Origin: Neorhizobium lilium
GTDB lineage: Bacteria; Pseudomonadota; Alphaproteobacteria; Rhizobiales; Rhizobiaceae
Length of the DNA stretch: 64,000 nucleotides
Reading direction: 5' to 3'
NCBI RefSeq assembly: GCF_004053875.1
Contig: NZ_SBIP01000004.1
Span: 310,001 to 374,000, forward strand
In this document: piece after piece, positions 45,858-54,520 of the stretch
Position numbering within the stretch: the first letter of the stretch is position 1
Layout: every line of letters begins with the position of its first letter
Notes under the pieces: generated by a model
Databases searched by the model: none
What the model was told of the DNA's origin: nothing
Seen by the model: the letters and a program-made list of their open reading frames with translations, nothing else
Position numbers and translations under genes: made by a program

Positions 45858-46550
45858 TTAGTTCTGGACGTTACCAACTGGGCCATGGCCACCGTCGACA
45901 CGATCAGCAAGATCGAGAAGCTGCCGGACGATGTCACCCGCCTTTTTCTCGTCCTGCTCCAGTGTGCGGGCAATCACTTCCCGCAGGTTCAACATGGCGG
46001 CGTCCACACTGCGCGGCAGGCCGGGGCCGGCCTCCCCACCACGCCGATGAGCCTTTTCCTGCTTCTCGCGAATCCGTTCGGCCAGATGCGCCAGGCGTTC
46101 GAGAATGGTGGTGGCGAAGCTGCGGTTCTCTTCAAGGTGGGTGCGACCTTCCTCGGTGATGGTATAGCGCTTCTTGTTGCCATCGGCTTCCGAAACGATA
46201 TAGCCGGCTTCTTCGAGATAGGTGAGCGTCGGATAGATGACGCCCGGGCTTGGTGCATAGAAGCCGTAGGTCATGTCCTCGATATGCTTGATGATCTCGT
46301 AGCCGTGACGCGGCTCCTTTTCGATCAGCGCGAGGACCACAAGCCTCAGATCGCCCTGCATGAGAAAGCGGCCGATCCGCCCTTCGCCGTCATCACCGAA
46401 GCCGGGACCGCCTGGGCCTCCGGGACCACCGCGGCCGCCGAAGCCGCGACCGAAACCGCCGCCAAAGCCGCGCGCGGCGAACATCTCCTCAAAACCCTTA
46501 CCGCCGCGTTCGCCGCAGCCATGGCGTCCGTCAAATCGATGCTTAAACAT
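45858..46550 (-). CDS. PadR-family regulator with Gly-rich N-terminal extension (NfeR/YqjI-like)
   Basis: A 230-residue PadR regulator. After a 60-residue Gly/Arg/Phe/His-rich leader (MFKHRFDGRHGCGERGG start, GGPGGPGG repeats) comes the winged helix GDLRLVVLALIEKEPRHGYE, GFYAPSPGVIYPTLTYLEEAG and GNKKRYTITEEGR, then C-terminal dimer helices. The layout and sequence match E. coli YqjI/NfeR, a metal-responsive PadR whose N-terminal extension binds nickel or iron; here the extension has fewer His and Cys. AAAGGAG precedes the start. Three CGATATATC boxes surround its promoter, suggesting autoregulation. Confidence 0.88.
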   Translation of the reverse strand: MFKHRFDGRHGCGERGGKGFEEMFAARGFGGGFGRGFGGRGGPGGPGGPGFGDDGEGRIGRFLMQGDLRLVVLALIEKEPRHGYEIIKHIEDMTYGFYAPSPGVIYPTLTYLEEAGYIVSEADGNKKRYTITEEGRTHLEENRSFATTILERLAHLAERIREKQEKAHRRGGEAGPGLPRSVDAAMLNLREVIARTLEQDEKKAGDIVRQLLDLADRVDGGHGPVGNVQN

Positions 46551-46574
46551 ATGAAATCTCCTTTAGACTGTTTT

Positions 46575-46587
46575 CGATATATCTAAA
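46575..46587. promoter_or_regulatory. Putative PadR operator box 1
   Basis: CGATATATCTAAA, containing the palindrome GATATATC, 25 bases upstream of the padR start. It is identical over 13 bases to box 2. Confidence 0.55.
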
Positions 46588-46619
46588 GCTAGTTCTCAAT
46601 CTGTGTAAGATCAAGATGC

Positions 46620-46632
46620 CGATATATCTAAA
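46620..46632. promoter_or_regulatory. Putative PadR operator box 2
   Basis: CGATATATCTAAA, an exact direct repeat of box 1, 45 bases further upstream, about four helical turns apart. Confidence 0.55.
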
Positions 46633-46656
46633 TAATATCTGATTGATTTCGAACGG

Positions 46657-46690
46657 AAAAAAGCGCCGGCTGTTTCAGCCGACGCCTTTG
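46657..46690 (-). terminator. Intrinsic terminator of ald
   Basis: On the minus strand GGCGTCGGCTG-AAA-CAGCCGGCGC runs into TTTTTTCC, between ald and the padR promoter. Confidence 0.85.
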
Positions 46691-46707
46691 AAGAAACGGT
46701 TCTGGCC

Positions 46708-46717
46708 CGATATATCG
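46708..46717. promoter_or_regulatory. Putative PadR operator box 3
   Basis: CGATATATCG, a perfect 10-base palindrome sharing CGATATATC with boxes 1 and 2, just past the ald coding end. It lies beyond the ald terminator from padR, so its role is less clear. Confidence 0.35.
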
Positions 46718-46718
46718 C

Positions 46719-47837
46719 TTAGGCGACGTTCAGCAGGCTTTCCGGTGCAAAGGCTTCGTAGCCCAGAGCTTCGGCAACCGGCTTGTTGGTAACCCTGCCT
46801 TTGTGGACATTGAGGCCGTTGCGGAGATGCCTGTCTTCCGCGATCGCCCGGAGTCCACGGTCGGCCAGCGCCAGACCGTGCTGCAGTGTCGCGTTGTTGA
46901 GCGCATGCGCGGAAGTGACTGGAACAGCACCCGGCATGTTGGCGACGCAGTAGTGCACGATGCCGTCGATCTCATAGGTTGGATCGGAATGCGTGGTGGC
47001 ATGAGAGGTTTCGAAACAGCCTCCCTGGTCGATCGCGACATCCACCATGACTGCGCCCTTTTTCATGCCGGACAGCATTTCGCGGCTGACGAGCTTGGGT
47101 GCCGCGGCGCCCGGAATGAGTACGGCCCCGATCACCAGGTCAGCCCCGAAGACTTCCTCCTCCAAGGCGTCGATCGTGGAGTAGCGGGTGTGGACCCTGC
47201 CTGCGAGAAGATCATCGAGCTGGCGAAGTCGCGGCAGCGACCGATCCAGAATGGACACATCGGCGCCCAGGCCTACGGCCATTCGTGCAGCATGCAGACC
47301 CACTACACCGCCGCCGATGACCGCGACCTTCGCCGGAAGAACGCCGGGAACGCCGCCGAGCAGAATGCCGCGGCCACCGGTTGCTTTCTGGAGCGCCGTT
47401 GCGCCGGCCTGGATGGCAAGCCGACCAGCCACTTCGGACATGGGAGCCAGAAGCGGCAAGCCGCCGCGTTCGTCCGTCACGGTCTCGTAGGCCACGGCTG
47501 TCACGCCCGAGGCAAGCAGGCCCTTGGTCTGCTCCGGATCCGGTGCGAGATGCAGGTAGGTGTAGAGGATCTGGCCGTCGCGCAGTCGCGCCCATTCACC
47601 GGGCTGCGGCTCCTTGACCTTCACCACCATGTCGGACTGCTCGAAAATCTCCATAGCACTGCCGACGATCCTGGCGCCCGCGGCGACATAGGCTCCGTCG
47701 TCGGCGCCGATGCCAGCTCCGGCTCCGGTTTCGACCAGCACCTGATGACCGTGCGCCACGTATTCACGCACCGCCCCCGGCGTCAGTCCGACACGATATT
47801 CATGGTTCTTGATTTCCTTCGGGCATCCGACACGCAT
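46719..47837 (-). CDS. ald: Alanine dehydrogenase
   Basis: NAD-dependent interconversion of alanine and pyruvate plus ammonia. The 372-residue protein begins [20 protein letters not shown] (pyruvate-binding Arg and Lys), has the NAD fold at [20 protein letters not shown] (about residues 170-190) and the domain-closing [20 protein letters not shown]. The ATG at 47837 has GAGG upstream and is the family start. It is divergent from an Lrp/AsnC gene, the usual arrangement in which AldR-type Lrp activates ald in response to alanine. Confidence 0.96.
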   Translation of the reverse strand: MRVGCPKEIKNHEYRVGLTPGAVREYVAHGHQVLVETGAGAGIGADDGAYVAAGARIVGSAMEIFEQSDMVVKVKEPQPGEWARLRDGQILYTYLHLAPDPEQTKGLLASGVTAVAYETVTDERGGLPLLAPMSEVAGRLAIQAGATALQKATGGRGILLGGVPGVLPAKVAVIGGGVVGLHAARMAVGLGADVSILDRSLPRLRQLDDLLAGRVHTRYSTIDALEEEVFGADLVIGAVLIPGAAAPKLVSREMLSGMKKGAVMVDVAIDQGGCFETSHATTHSDPTYEIDGIVHYCVANMPGAVPVTSAHALNNATLQHGLALADRGLRAIAEDRHLRNGLNVHKGRVTNKPVAEALGYEAFAPESLLNVA

Positions 47838-47992
47838 ACAGCGTTCCTCTCCTTTTGTGGCTTCACGCCAGTGGTTGTTCCGGGTGAAAACAGACCAGAA
47901 AAACCGTCGCATGTCCTTGCGAAGAGGAATTGCCTGCGGCCAAAAATTCGGAGAATATTGCGTACCTGGTATTTTTATCGAAGGTCCTACGA

Positions 47993-48454
47993 ATGAGCAG
48001 CCTCGACGCCATAGATCTTGCGATCATGCGAACCCTGCAGGACAATGGGCGCATCTCCAATGCGGAGCTGGCGGAGCGGGTGGGCCTGTCTCCGTCGGCC
48101 TGCTCGCGGCGACTCGACATCCTCGAGAAGAAGGGGACGATCAGCGGCTATCATGCACGCCTGTCCAACAAGGCGCTCGACTACAAGATGATGGTGATCG
48201 TGCACATCTCGCTTTCGGGCCAGTTCGCCAAGACGCTGACGGAGTTCGAGGCTGCCGTGAAGCTCTGCCCCAATATTCTCGTCTGCTATCTCATGTCTGG
48301 CGAATACGATTATATCCTGCGCGTGGCGGCCAAGGACTTGGAAGACTATGAGCGCATCCACCGCGACTGGCTGTCCGCCTTGCCGCATGTGGTGAAGATC
48401 AATTCCAGCTTCGCTCTGCGGGAAATCATCGACCGCCCCAATGTGGGGCTTTGA
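47993..48454 (+). CDS. Lrp/AsnC-family regulator, probable AldR
   Basis: A 153-residue feast/famine regulator: N-terminal helix-turn-helix (LDAIDLAIMRTLQDNGRISN, AELAERVGLSPSACSRRLD) and the C-terminal RAM effector domain (IVHISLSGQFAKTLTEFEAA, CYLMSGEYDYILRVAAKDLE). The ATG at 47993 (MSSLDAIDL) is the family start. The 155-base spacer with ald should hold its binding sites; ATTCGGAGAATATTGCG near 47945 is a candidate AT-rich element. Likely activates ald. Confidence 0.88.
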   Translation: MSSLDAIDLAIMRTLQDNGRISNAELAERVGLSPSACSRRLDILEKKGTISGYHARLSNKALDYKMMVIVHISLSGQFAKTLTEFEAAVKLCPNILVCYLMSGEYDYILRVAAKDLEDYERIHRDWLSALPHVVKINSSFALREIIDRPNVGL

Positions 48455-48490
48455 GCGGGATCCTCGGCCTTTTAGGTATTGGCCTGGCCC

Positions 48491-48657
48491 ATGGCGAGCT
48501 ACCTACGAGAGCTTAAAGAACTGCTGGAGCGGGCCGGTTGCCACTATCATCGCCAGGAAGGGCGATCGTGAAATCTGGTAGAGCCCCCATTACGGCTCCC
48601 GTTATTAACTGTGGATCATGGGGTAAGGTCACGCCACACCGCTAATGCGACTCTTAA
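48491..48657 (+). pseudogene. hicA: Decayed hicA toxin gene
   Basis: Remnant of a HicA/YcfA-type mRNA interferase of a toxin-antitoxin pair. The frame from ATG 48491 reads MASYLRELKELLERAGCHYH and stops at TGA 48569. The homology continues in another frame at 48558 (KGDREIW, then a TAG, then SP), and returns to the first frame at 48596 (LPLLTVDHGVRSRHTANATL) to end at 48655. So there are two compensating indels and at least two stops in 165 bases. The active HicA signature is KG(D/S)H; here the His is replaced by Arg. It is cut off by the end of the DUF4112 gene, and no hicB antitoxin is beside it. Confidence 0.75.
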
Positions 48658-49077
48658 CTATCGCATCCTCAATTCCTCAGGCGTGACCTCGAAGTGATCG
48701 AGAATAATCTGAAGGTTACGCCGGTGCGATTTGAAAAATAGGTCGAAGAGGTCGCCAGCCAGGGGAATACTGCCGACGACGGAGTCGGCGGCAATATTCC
48801 CCAACATCTGCATCAGTTTCGCCGGAGGCACGCCCATCCGTCTAGCCTCGTTCACGGTATACAGTCCGACCAGAGCACCGCCAGCATCACCGACAACCGG
48901 GACGAGACCGAATATAGAGTCCGCTCCGAATCGCAGGCGCGTTCCGGGAATACCGATTGCCGTATCCATTATACGGGCAATGCCGCTCAATCGGCGCAAC
49001 CGCCTCAGTCGCTCGATCCGATCCTCGGCGCCATCGATAAAACGCTCACTGGCCGCGTCCCAAGTCTTGGTTACCAT
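48658..49077 (-). CDS. DUF4112 membrane-associated protein
   Basis: A 139-residue DUF4112 protein: LRRLSGIARIMDTAIGIPGTRLRFG, then GLVPVVGDAGGALVGLYTVNEARRMG and NIAADSVVGSIPLAGDLFDLFFKSHRRN (quoted in parts), the two Gly/Asp hydrophobic repeats that define the family. Function unknown; probably membrane-inserted. The stop sits directly against the hicA remnant. A 6-4-6 inverted repeat GGTTCC/GGAACC lies at 49122-49137 upstream. Confidence 0.88.
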   Translation of the reverse strand: MVTKTWDAASERFIDGAEDRIERLRRLRRLSGIARIMDTAIGIPGTRLRFGADSIFGLVPVVGDAGGALVGLYTVNEARRMGVPPAKLMQMLGNIAADSVVGSIPLAGDLFDLFFKSHRRNLQIILDHFEVTPEELRMR

Positions 49078-49263
49078 CTGATCCTCCGCATCTTCATGCT
49101 CAAATGAGGGGGACGCCGAACGGTTCCAAGAGGAACCTAGGTCAAAGCCGAAGATTTCTCACGTAAACGTGGTCCAGGCCAAGTTCTACACCGCTGTGAA
49201 ACCAATCCGATCAGCGCTACGTATGAGATAGAGACGGCATTGGTGCCGATAGGAGACCTTGCG

Positions 49264-50208
49264 ATGCCAGCTTATTGCCCACCCCATATTCCCGCATCGG
49301 AAATCACGCCGAAGAACCTCTATCTGTCGCGCCGCAGCTTCGTAGGTGGCGCTGCTGCTGCCGGCTTTGCTTTTGCCGGCACTGGTCAGGCCTTTGCCTC
49401 ACCGCTGGCGGGCAAGCCGAGCGACTACAAGGTCGATGAAAAGCTGACGCCCAAGGAAGCGGTGACGACCTACAACAATTTCTACGAGTTCGGCGTCAAC
49501 AAGGAGGACCCGTCGCAGAACGCCGGCTCCTTCAAACCGACGCCCTGGTCGATCAAGGTTGATGGCCTCGTGGGTAAGCCGAAGGAGTTCGGCCTCGATG
49601 AGTTGATGAAGATGTCGCTCGAGGACCGCACCTACCGGATGCGTTGCGTCGAGGGCTGGTCGATGGTGATCCCCTGGATTGGTTTCCCGCTCTCGGCCAT
49701 TCTCGATCAGGTCGAACCGCAGGGCAGCGCCAAATATGTTTCTTTCGAAACAGTGGTGCGGCCGGAAGAAATGCCAGGCCAGAAGGGCTTCTTCCAGCCC
49801 CTGCCCTGGCCGTATGTCGAGGGATTGCGGCTGGACGAAGCCCGCAATCCGCTGACCATTCTTGCCGTCGGCCTCTACGGCGAAACCCTGCCCAACCAGA
49901 ACGGCGCTCCGATCCGGCTGGTCGTACCGTGGAAATACGGCTTCAAGAGCATCAAGTCGATCGTCAAGATTTCACTGGTGGAAAAGCAACCGCAGACGAC
50001 CTGGAAGAACTCCAATGCTCGCGAATACGGCTTCTATTCCAACGTCAACCCGGCGGTCGATCATCCGCGCTGGAGCCAGGCGACCGAGCAGCGGATCGGC
50101 GAAGGCGGCCTCTTCGGCTCCAACCGCCACCCCACCCTGCCCTTCAACGGCTATGCCGACCAGGTGGCGAGCCTCTATGCCGGCATGGACCTCAAGGCCA
50201 ATTATTGA
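49264..50208 (+). CDS. msrP: Protein-methionine-sulfoxide reductase catalytic subunit MsrP
   Basis: Periplasmic molybdenum enzyme that repairs methionine sulfoxide in envelope proteins. The 314-residue protein has a twin-arginine signal ([17 protein letters not shown], about residues 21-37), the molybdopterin-ligand cysteine in [11 protein letters not shown] (about 145) and the sulfite-oxidase fold throughout. The ATG at 49264 with TAGGAG 9 bases upstream is chosen over 49240. It needs the Tat system (tatABC, 18175-19969). msrQ follows after 3 bases. Confidence 0.94.
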   Translation: MPAYCPPHIPASEITPKNLYLSRRSFVGGAAAAGFAFAGTGQAFASPLAGKPSDYKVDEKLTPKEAVTTYNNFYEFGVNKEDPSQNAGSFKPTPWSIKVDGLVGKPKEFGLDELMKMSLEDRTYRMRCVEGWSMVIPWIGFPLSAILDQVEPQGSAKYVSFETVVRPEEMPGQKGFFQPLPWPYVEGLRLDEARNPLTILAVGLYGETLPNQNGAPIRLVVPWKYGFKSIKSIVKISLVEKQPQTTWKNSNAREYGFYSNVNPAVDHPRWSQATEQRIGEGGLFGSNRHPTLPFNGYADQVASLYAGMDLKANY

Positions 50209-50211
50209 ACC

Positions 50212-50862
50212 ATGGCAACTTTCCCAGCCCTGCCCCGCCGCTACCACTCCGCCAGCATCTGGGGGCTCTATATCGTCGGGCTCTGTCCGGCAGCCTGGTA
50301 TTTCTACCAGGCTTCAACCGGGGGGCTGGGCTTCAACCCGGTCAAGGAATTCGAGCACGTCATCGGCATATGGGCACTGCGCTTCATCATCGCGACCTTG
50401 GCGATTACGCCACTGCGGGATCTGGCCACGATCAACTGGGTGCGATATCGCCGAGCGCTCGGCCTGATCGCCTTCTACTATGTGCTGATCCATTTCGCCG
50501 TCTATCTGCTGCTTGACCTACAGCTGAACTTCGGCGCTGTCGGCAGCGACATTGTCCGGCGGCCCTATATCACCATCGGATTTGGCTGCCTTTTGATGCT
50601 TATCCCGCTTGCCGTGACATCCAACAACTGGTCGATCCGCAAGCTTGGACACGGGTGGATCAAGCTTCACAAACTGATCTATCTGATCGCGGCCGGCGGC
50701 GCCCTGCATTATGTGCTCGCCGTCAAATCCGTGACGCTGGTGCCGTTCATCCACGTGGCCCTAATCGCGCTTCTGCTGGCATACAGGTCCGTGCGCAAGC
50801 CGATCATGGATCGAAAGCGGGCGCGTAAGAACCTTGGTCAGCCTGCAAGAGCGGCACGCTGA
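50212..50862 (+). CDS. msrQ: Heme-binding membrane subunit MsrQ
   Basis: Passes electrons from the quinone pool or flavin to MsrP. The 216-residue protein has six membrane helices of the ferric reductase-like family and the heme-ligand histidines in VLIHFAVYLLLDL and KLHKLIYLIAAGGALHYVLA. Starts 3 bases after msrP, so the pair is coupled. The last residues are basic and cytoplasmic. Confidence 0.93.
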   Translation: MATFPALPRRYHSASIWGLYIVGLCPAAWYFYQASTGGLGFNPVKEFEHVIGIWALRFIIATLAITPLRDLATINWVRYRRALGLIAFYYVLIHFAVYLLLDLQLNFGAVGSDIVRRPYITIGFGCLLMLIPLAVTSNNWSIRKLGHGWIKLHKLIYLIAAGGALHYVLAVKSVTLVPFIHVALIALLLAYRSVRKPIMDRKRARKNLGQPARAAR

Positions 50863-50967
50863 ACGCCCCAGCAATGTTCAAATTCTCGGCCGAACTTGCC
50901 TGAAGTGATACTGCCGGGTTTAGAACTTGCTTGCCGCCAAGGTATCTCACAAAGGCGTCACAACGCA

Positions 50968-50998
50968 GAAAGCCGGGCGTTTCCACCCGGCTTTTACT
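50968..50998. terminator. Intrinsic terminator at end of the alpha operon
   Basis: AAGCCGGG/CCCGGCTT stem with an 8-base loop, T-containing flanks on both sides, just past the rplQ stop. It also faces msrQ, which ends 105 bases to the left. Confidence 0.75.
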
Positions 50999-51017
50999 TG
51001 TCCGCAATGCGGAATGA

Positions 51018-51443
51018 TCAAGCGGCTTCGGCAGCTTCCGCTTCAGCGGCAACGCGAGCCTTGTCGGCTGCGCCCTTGGCGTTGACATCGCGCTCAACGA
51101 ACTCAATGACAGCCATCGGAGCGTTGTCCCCCTGGCGGAAGCCGGCCTTCATGATACGCAGGTAGCCGCCATTGCGGGTTGCGTAACGCGAAGCGATCGC
51201 GTCGAAAAGCTTGCGGACGGCGTCCTGATCTTGGATCTGCGAGATCGCCTGACGACGAGCGTGCAGGTCGCCCCGCTTGCCGAGGGTGACGAGCTTTTCA
51301 ACGATCGGACGGATTTCCTTTGCCTTCGGCAGGGTCGTCACGATCTGCTCATGGGTGATCAGCGAAGCTGCCATGTTGGCAAACATGGCCTTGCGGTGGC
51401 TTGCAGTTCTATTCAGCTTGCGGCCGGCTACTCCGTGGCGCAT
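51018..51443 (-). CDS. rplQ: 50S ribosomal protein L17
   Basis: Large-subunit protein near the tunnel exit. 141 residues, with the bL17 signature [20 protein letters not shown] at the start, [21 protein letters not shown], and an Ala/Glu-rich tail that extends it past the usual 120-130 residues. Last gene of the rpsM-rpsK-rpoA-rplQ cluster. Confidence 0.97.
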   Translation of the reverse strand: MRHGVAGRKLNRTASHRKAMFANMAASLITHEQIVTTLPKAKEIRPIVEKLVTLGKRGDLHARRQAISQIQDQDAVRKLFDAIASRYATRNGGYLRIMKAGFRQGDNAPMAVIEFVERDVNAKGAADKARVAAEAEAAEAA

Positions 51444-51544
51444 GGCTACTCTCCTTTAATGCAGGTTCCCATTCTTGTTCGGGCCTGCCGTTTCCTGGCA
51501 CATACGGGCACTTCCCTGTTCGGAAAGGCCCGCTGTTTGACGGG

Positions 51545-51568
51545 GAAAGGCAGTCAAAACCTGCCTTT
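51545..51568 (-). terminator. Weak hairpin between rpoA and rplQ
   Basis: AAAGGCAG/CTGCCTTT imperfect stem in the 132-base spacer; on the minus strand it is followed by CCCCG with few T residues, so it is more likely a processing or attenuation site than a full terminator. Confidence 0.35.
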
Positions 51569-51575
51569 GCTGTTC

Positions 51576-52586
51576 TTAGTATTGGTCTTCGTAACGCTTG
51601 GCGAGATCTTCGATGTTCTCAGGCGGCCAGGCGGGAACTTCCATACCGAGATGGAGGCCCATGGATGCCAGAACTTCCTTGATTTCGTTCAGCGACTTGC
51701 GACCGAAGTTCGGAGTGCGGAGCATTTCTGCTTCCGTCTTCTGGATGAGGTCGCCAATGTAAACGATGTTGTCGTTCTTCAGGCAGTTGGCCGAACGGAC
51801 CGAAAGCTCCAGTTCGTCGACCTTCTTGAGGAGAGCCGGGTTGAAGGCCAGTTCGGTGACGGCCTCTTCCTCGACATCCTTCTGAGGCTCGTCGAAGTTG
51901 ACGAACACGGCAAGCTGATCCTGGAGGATACGTGCCGCAAAAGCAACGGCATCTTCACCGGTGACGGAACCATCGGTTTCGATGGTCATGGTCAGCTTGT
52001 CGTAGTCGAGAACCTGACCTTCGCGGGTGTTTTCGACCTTGTAGGATACCTTCTTGACCGGGGAATAGAGACTATCGACCGGGATAAGTCCGATCGGAGC
52101 ATCTTCGGCACGGTTGCGATCGGCCGGAACATAGCCCTTGCCGTTGTTGACCGTGAATTCCATGCGAATCTCGGCACCTTCGTCCAACGTGCAGATCACG
52201 TGTTCGGGGTTCAGGATCTCGATGTCACCCACTGTCTGGATGTCGCCGGCCGTGACCGAACCCGGCCCCTGCTTGCGGACAACCATGCGCTTGGCATCGT
52301 CGCCATCCATCTTGATGGCGATTTCCTTGATGTTGAGCACGATATCGGTCACGTCCTCGCGAACGCCCGGGATCGAGGAGAATTCATGCAACACGCCGTC
52401 GATCTGCACTGCAGTCACGGCAGCGCCGCGAAGCGACGATAGAAGCACGCGACGCAGCGCGTTGCCGAGCGTCAGGCCAAAGCCGCGCTCAAGAGGTTCG
52501 GCAACAAGCGTTACCTTGGTACGACCGGACGAGGTGAACTCCACCTTGTTCGGCTTGATCAGTTCCTGCCAGTTCTTCTGGATCAT
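51576..52586 (-). CDS. rpoA: RNA polymerase alpha subunit
   Basis: Assembles the RNA polymerase core and contacts activators and UP elements. 336 residues: N-terminal dimerisation domain ([20 protein letters not shown] for the core-binding loop, written as in the sequence [18 protein letters not shown]), a linker, and the C-terminal domain with [19 protein letters not shown] and [22 protein letters not shown] at 52586 ([17 protein letters not shown]) is the family start; the open frame to 52643 is not conserved. Confidence 0.97.
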   Translation of the reverse strand: MIQKNWQELIKPNKVEFTSSGRTKVTLVAEPLERGFGLTLGNALRRVLLSSLRGAAVTAVQIDGVLHEFSSIPGVREDVTDIVLNIKEIAIKMDGDDAKRMVVRKQGPGSVTAGDIQTVGDIEILNPEHVICTLDEGAEIRMEFTVNNGKGYVPADRNRAEDAPIGLIPVDSLYSPVKKVSYKVENTREGQVLDYDKLTMTIETDGSVTGEDAVAFAARILQDQLAVFVNFDEPQKDVEEEAVTELAFNPALLKKVDELELSVRSANCLKNDNIVYIGDLIQKTEAEMLRTPNFGRKSLNEIKEVLASMGLHLGMEVPAWPPENIEDLAKRYEDQY

Positions 52587-52754
52587 CACTAAAACCTTCC
52601 GTTCGTTGCCACCATCCAATCGTGGCAACCGAGCATGGAACACCGAAAATGGGCTTCGGCTATACGGTGAAAGCCGCTTGACCTGCGAGGAGGTGAAGCG
52701 GCTATTCCCGAGTTCAATAAAGGACCGCCTTAAGGGCGAACCTAAAGAGGACCA

Positions 52755-53144
52755 TCAGACGCGGCGCTTCTTGCGCGGGCGGCAGCCGTTGTGCGGGATC
52801 GGGGTCACGTCGCGGATCGAGGTGATCATGAAGCCGGCAGCCTGCAGAGCGCGCAGAGCCGATTCACGACCTGAGCCCGGGCCACAGACCTCGACTTCCA
52901 GCGACTTCATGCCGTGTTCCTGAGCCTTCTTGGCGCAGTCTTCGGCAGCGATCTGAGCGGCAAACGGGGTCGACTTGCGCGAACCCTTGAAGCCCTTCGC
53001 ACCAGCGGAAGACCAGGCAATAGCATTGCCCTGGGCGTCGGTGATGGTGATCATCGTGTTGTTGAAGGTAGAATTGACGTGGGCAACGCCCGACGTGATA
53101 TTTTTACGCTCGCGTCTACGGACGCGGGTGGCTTCCTTGGCCAT
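52755..53144 (-). CDS. rpsK: 30S ribosomal protein S11
   Basis: Small-subunit platform protein. 129 residues with the uS11 hallmarks [40 protein letters not shown] and the C-terminal [18 protein letters not shown]. It lies 168 bases upstream of rpoA, a wide gap for this cluster. Confidence 0.98.
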   Translation of the reverse strand: MAKEATRVRRRERKNITSGVAHVNSTFNNTMITITDAQGNAIAWSSAGAKGFKGSRKSTPFAAQIAAEDCAKKAQEHGMKSLEVEVCGPGSGRESALRALQAAGFMITSIRDVTPIPHNGCRPRKKRRV

Positions 53145-53260
53145 TTTATCCCTTTCGTTGATCTCTGCACCGCCGTAATTCCAGCGGCTCCACCTTGGAG
53201 TGAACGGTCATCAGGCCGGCAAGCGCGTAGAGCTGCTCACCGGCGACCATTCGCCCAAAA

Positions 53261-53629
53261 TTACTTCTTCTTACCGGCGATTGCCTTGGCCGGACCCTTG
53301 CGGGTGCGGGCATTGGTATGCGTACGCTGGCCACGGACCGGAAGGCCACGGCGATGACGCAGACCGCGATAGCAGCCGAGGTCCATGAGGCGCTTGATGT
53401 TCATCGAGTTTTCACGACGAAGATCGCCTTCGACCTGATAGTCACGGTCGATGGTTTCGCGGATCTGAAGAACTTCAGAATCCGTCAATTGATGGACGCG
53501 CTTGTCGGCAGGAATGCCAACTTTTTCCATGATTTCTTGCGCAAACTTCGGGCCGATCCCGTGAATATAGGTCAGCGCGATAACAACGCGCTTCGCAGTC
53601 GGGATGTTGACGCCAGCGATACGTGCCAC
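53261..53629 (-). CDS. rpsM: 30S ribosomal protein S13
   Basis: Head protein contacting the P-site tRNA and making intersubunit bridges. 122 residues beginning [20 protein letters not shown] with [20 protein letters not shown] and the basic C-terminal tail [12 protein letters not shown]. The 240 bases upstream, before adk, hold no gene and probably contain the promoter of the rpsM-rplQ cluster. Confidence 0.98.
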   Translation of the reverse strand: MARIAGVNIPTAKRVVIALTYIHGIGPKFAQEIMEKVGIPADKRVHQLTDSEVLQIRETIDRDYQVEGDLRRENSMNIKRLMDLGCYRGLRHRRGLPVRGQRTHTNARTRKGPAKAIAGKKK

Positions 53630-53869
53630 GCCTATTCTCCTTCATTCCAGTTGCCATCCGGCAAGTGGTATTTCTTCGATGAGAGCAGCCTTGTCAGGCC
53701 GCCAGTTCAAACGTCATACGGGACAGCTAAAAAAGATCAGCCCCGGATGTCCTTGTCGGAAATCCGCGCCGATCGCTTAAACTGGTCGCGAGTTGGCGCG
53801 GTGTTTAACGGAATCAGCGCATAAATGCAACCGCACCCGCCTAAGATTCTTTAACGGCAAGCTTTAGCG
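53630..53869. other. Spacer between adk and rpsM, no gene supported
   Basis: 240 bases without a plausible coding frame. On the minus strand CCGGGGCTGATCTTTTTT lies about 90 bases before rpsM and could be a weak termination site for secY-adk. The region probably holds a promoter for rpsM. Confidence 0.5.
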
Positions 53870-54520
53870 CTAGAGTGCAGCCAGGATTGCTTCGATGTCG
53901 GAGGTAACATTATCCATCTCCGCCATGCCGTCGACGACCTTCAACCGGCCCTTGGCATAGTAGTAGCCGATCAGCGGCGAGGTTTCTTTGTAGTAAACTT
54001 CAAGCCGCTTGGTCATGGTCTCGGCATTATCGTCCGGACGGCGCTTGAAATGCGTGGAACCGCACTTGTCGCAGACGCCCTCCTCAGAGGGCTTCTTGTC
54101 CGTATCGTGATAGACCGTTCCGCACTGCGCGCAGGAATAGCGGCCAGACACGCGCCGAACCAATTCCTTGTCATCGACCCGCAGCTCGATGACGACCGAA
54201 AGATCCATGTCCTTGGACTTTAGCATCGATTCGGTCGCATCCGCCTGCACGAGCGTGCGTGGAAACCCATCGAGGATAAAGCCGGCGGCGCAGTCGGGCT
54301 GATCCAAGCGCTCCGATACGATAGCGTTGACGATTTCGTCAGAGACGAGATTGCCCGCATCCATGACGGCCTTGGCAAGCTTGCCAACATCGGTCTCGGC
54401 AGCAACTGCAGCCCGCAGCATGTCACCCGTGGAAAGCTGCGGAATGCCGTGCTTCTCCACGATCCGCTGGGCCTGGGTCCCCTTACCCGCGCCCGGCGGC
54501 CCTAAAAGTATCAATCTCAT
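53870..54520 (-). CDS. adk: Adenylate kinase with zinc-type LID
   Basis: Balances AMP, ADP and ATP. 216 residues: P-loop [17 protein letters not shown]-binding [10 protein letters not shown] and [10 protein letters not shown], and a long LID domain (about residues 125-162) carrying four cysteines in two CxxC pairs (CAQCG, CDKCG) that would bind zinc. Most proteobacterial Adk have a zinc-free LID, so this is of the Gram-positive-like metal type. Its start overlaps the secY stop by 4 bases. Confidence 0.96.
   Translation of the reverse strand: MRLILLGPPGAGKGTQAQRIVEKHGIPQLSTGDMLRAAVAAETDVGKLAKAVMDAGNLVSDEIVNAIVSERLDQPDCAAGFILDGFPRTLVQADATESMLKSKDMDLSVVIELRVDDKELVRRVSGRYSCAQCGTVYHDTDKKPSEEGVCDKCGSTHFKRRPDDNAETMTKRLEVYYKETSPLIGYYYAKGRLKVVDGMAEMDNVTSDIEAILAAL

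Noticed and set aside
49122..49137. Inverted repeat GGTTCC-AAGA-GGAACC as an EcfG promoter pair
   Set aside because: GGAAC is present on both strands but the minus-strand -10 reads CATT at 16 bases and no CGTT is at the right distance on the plus strand. It may be an operator, but nothing identifies the regulator.
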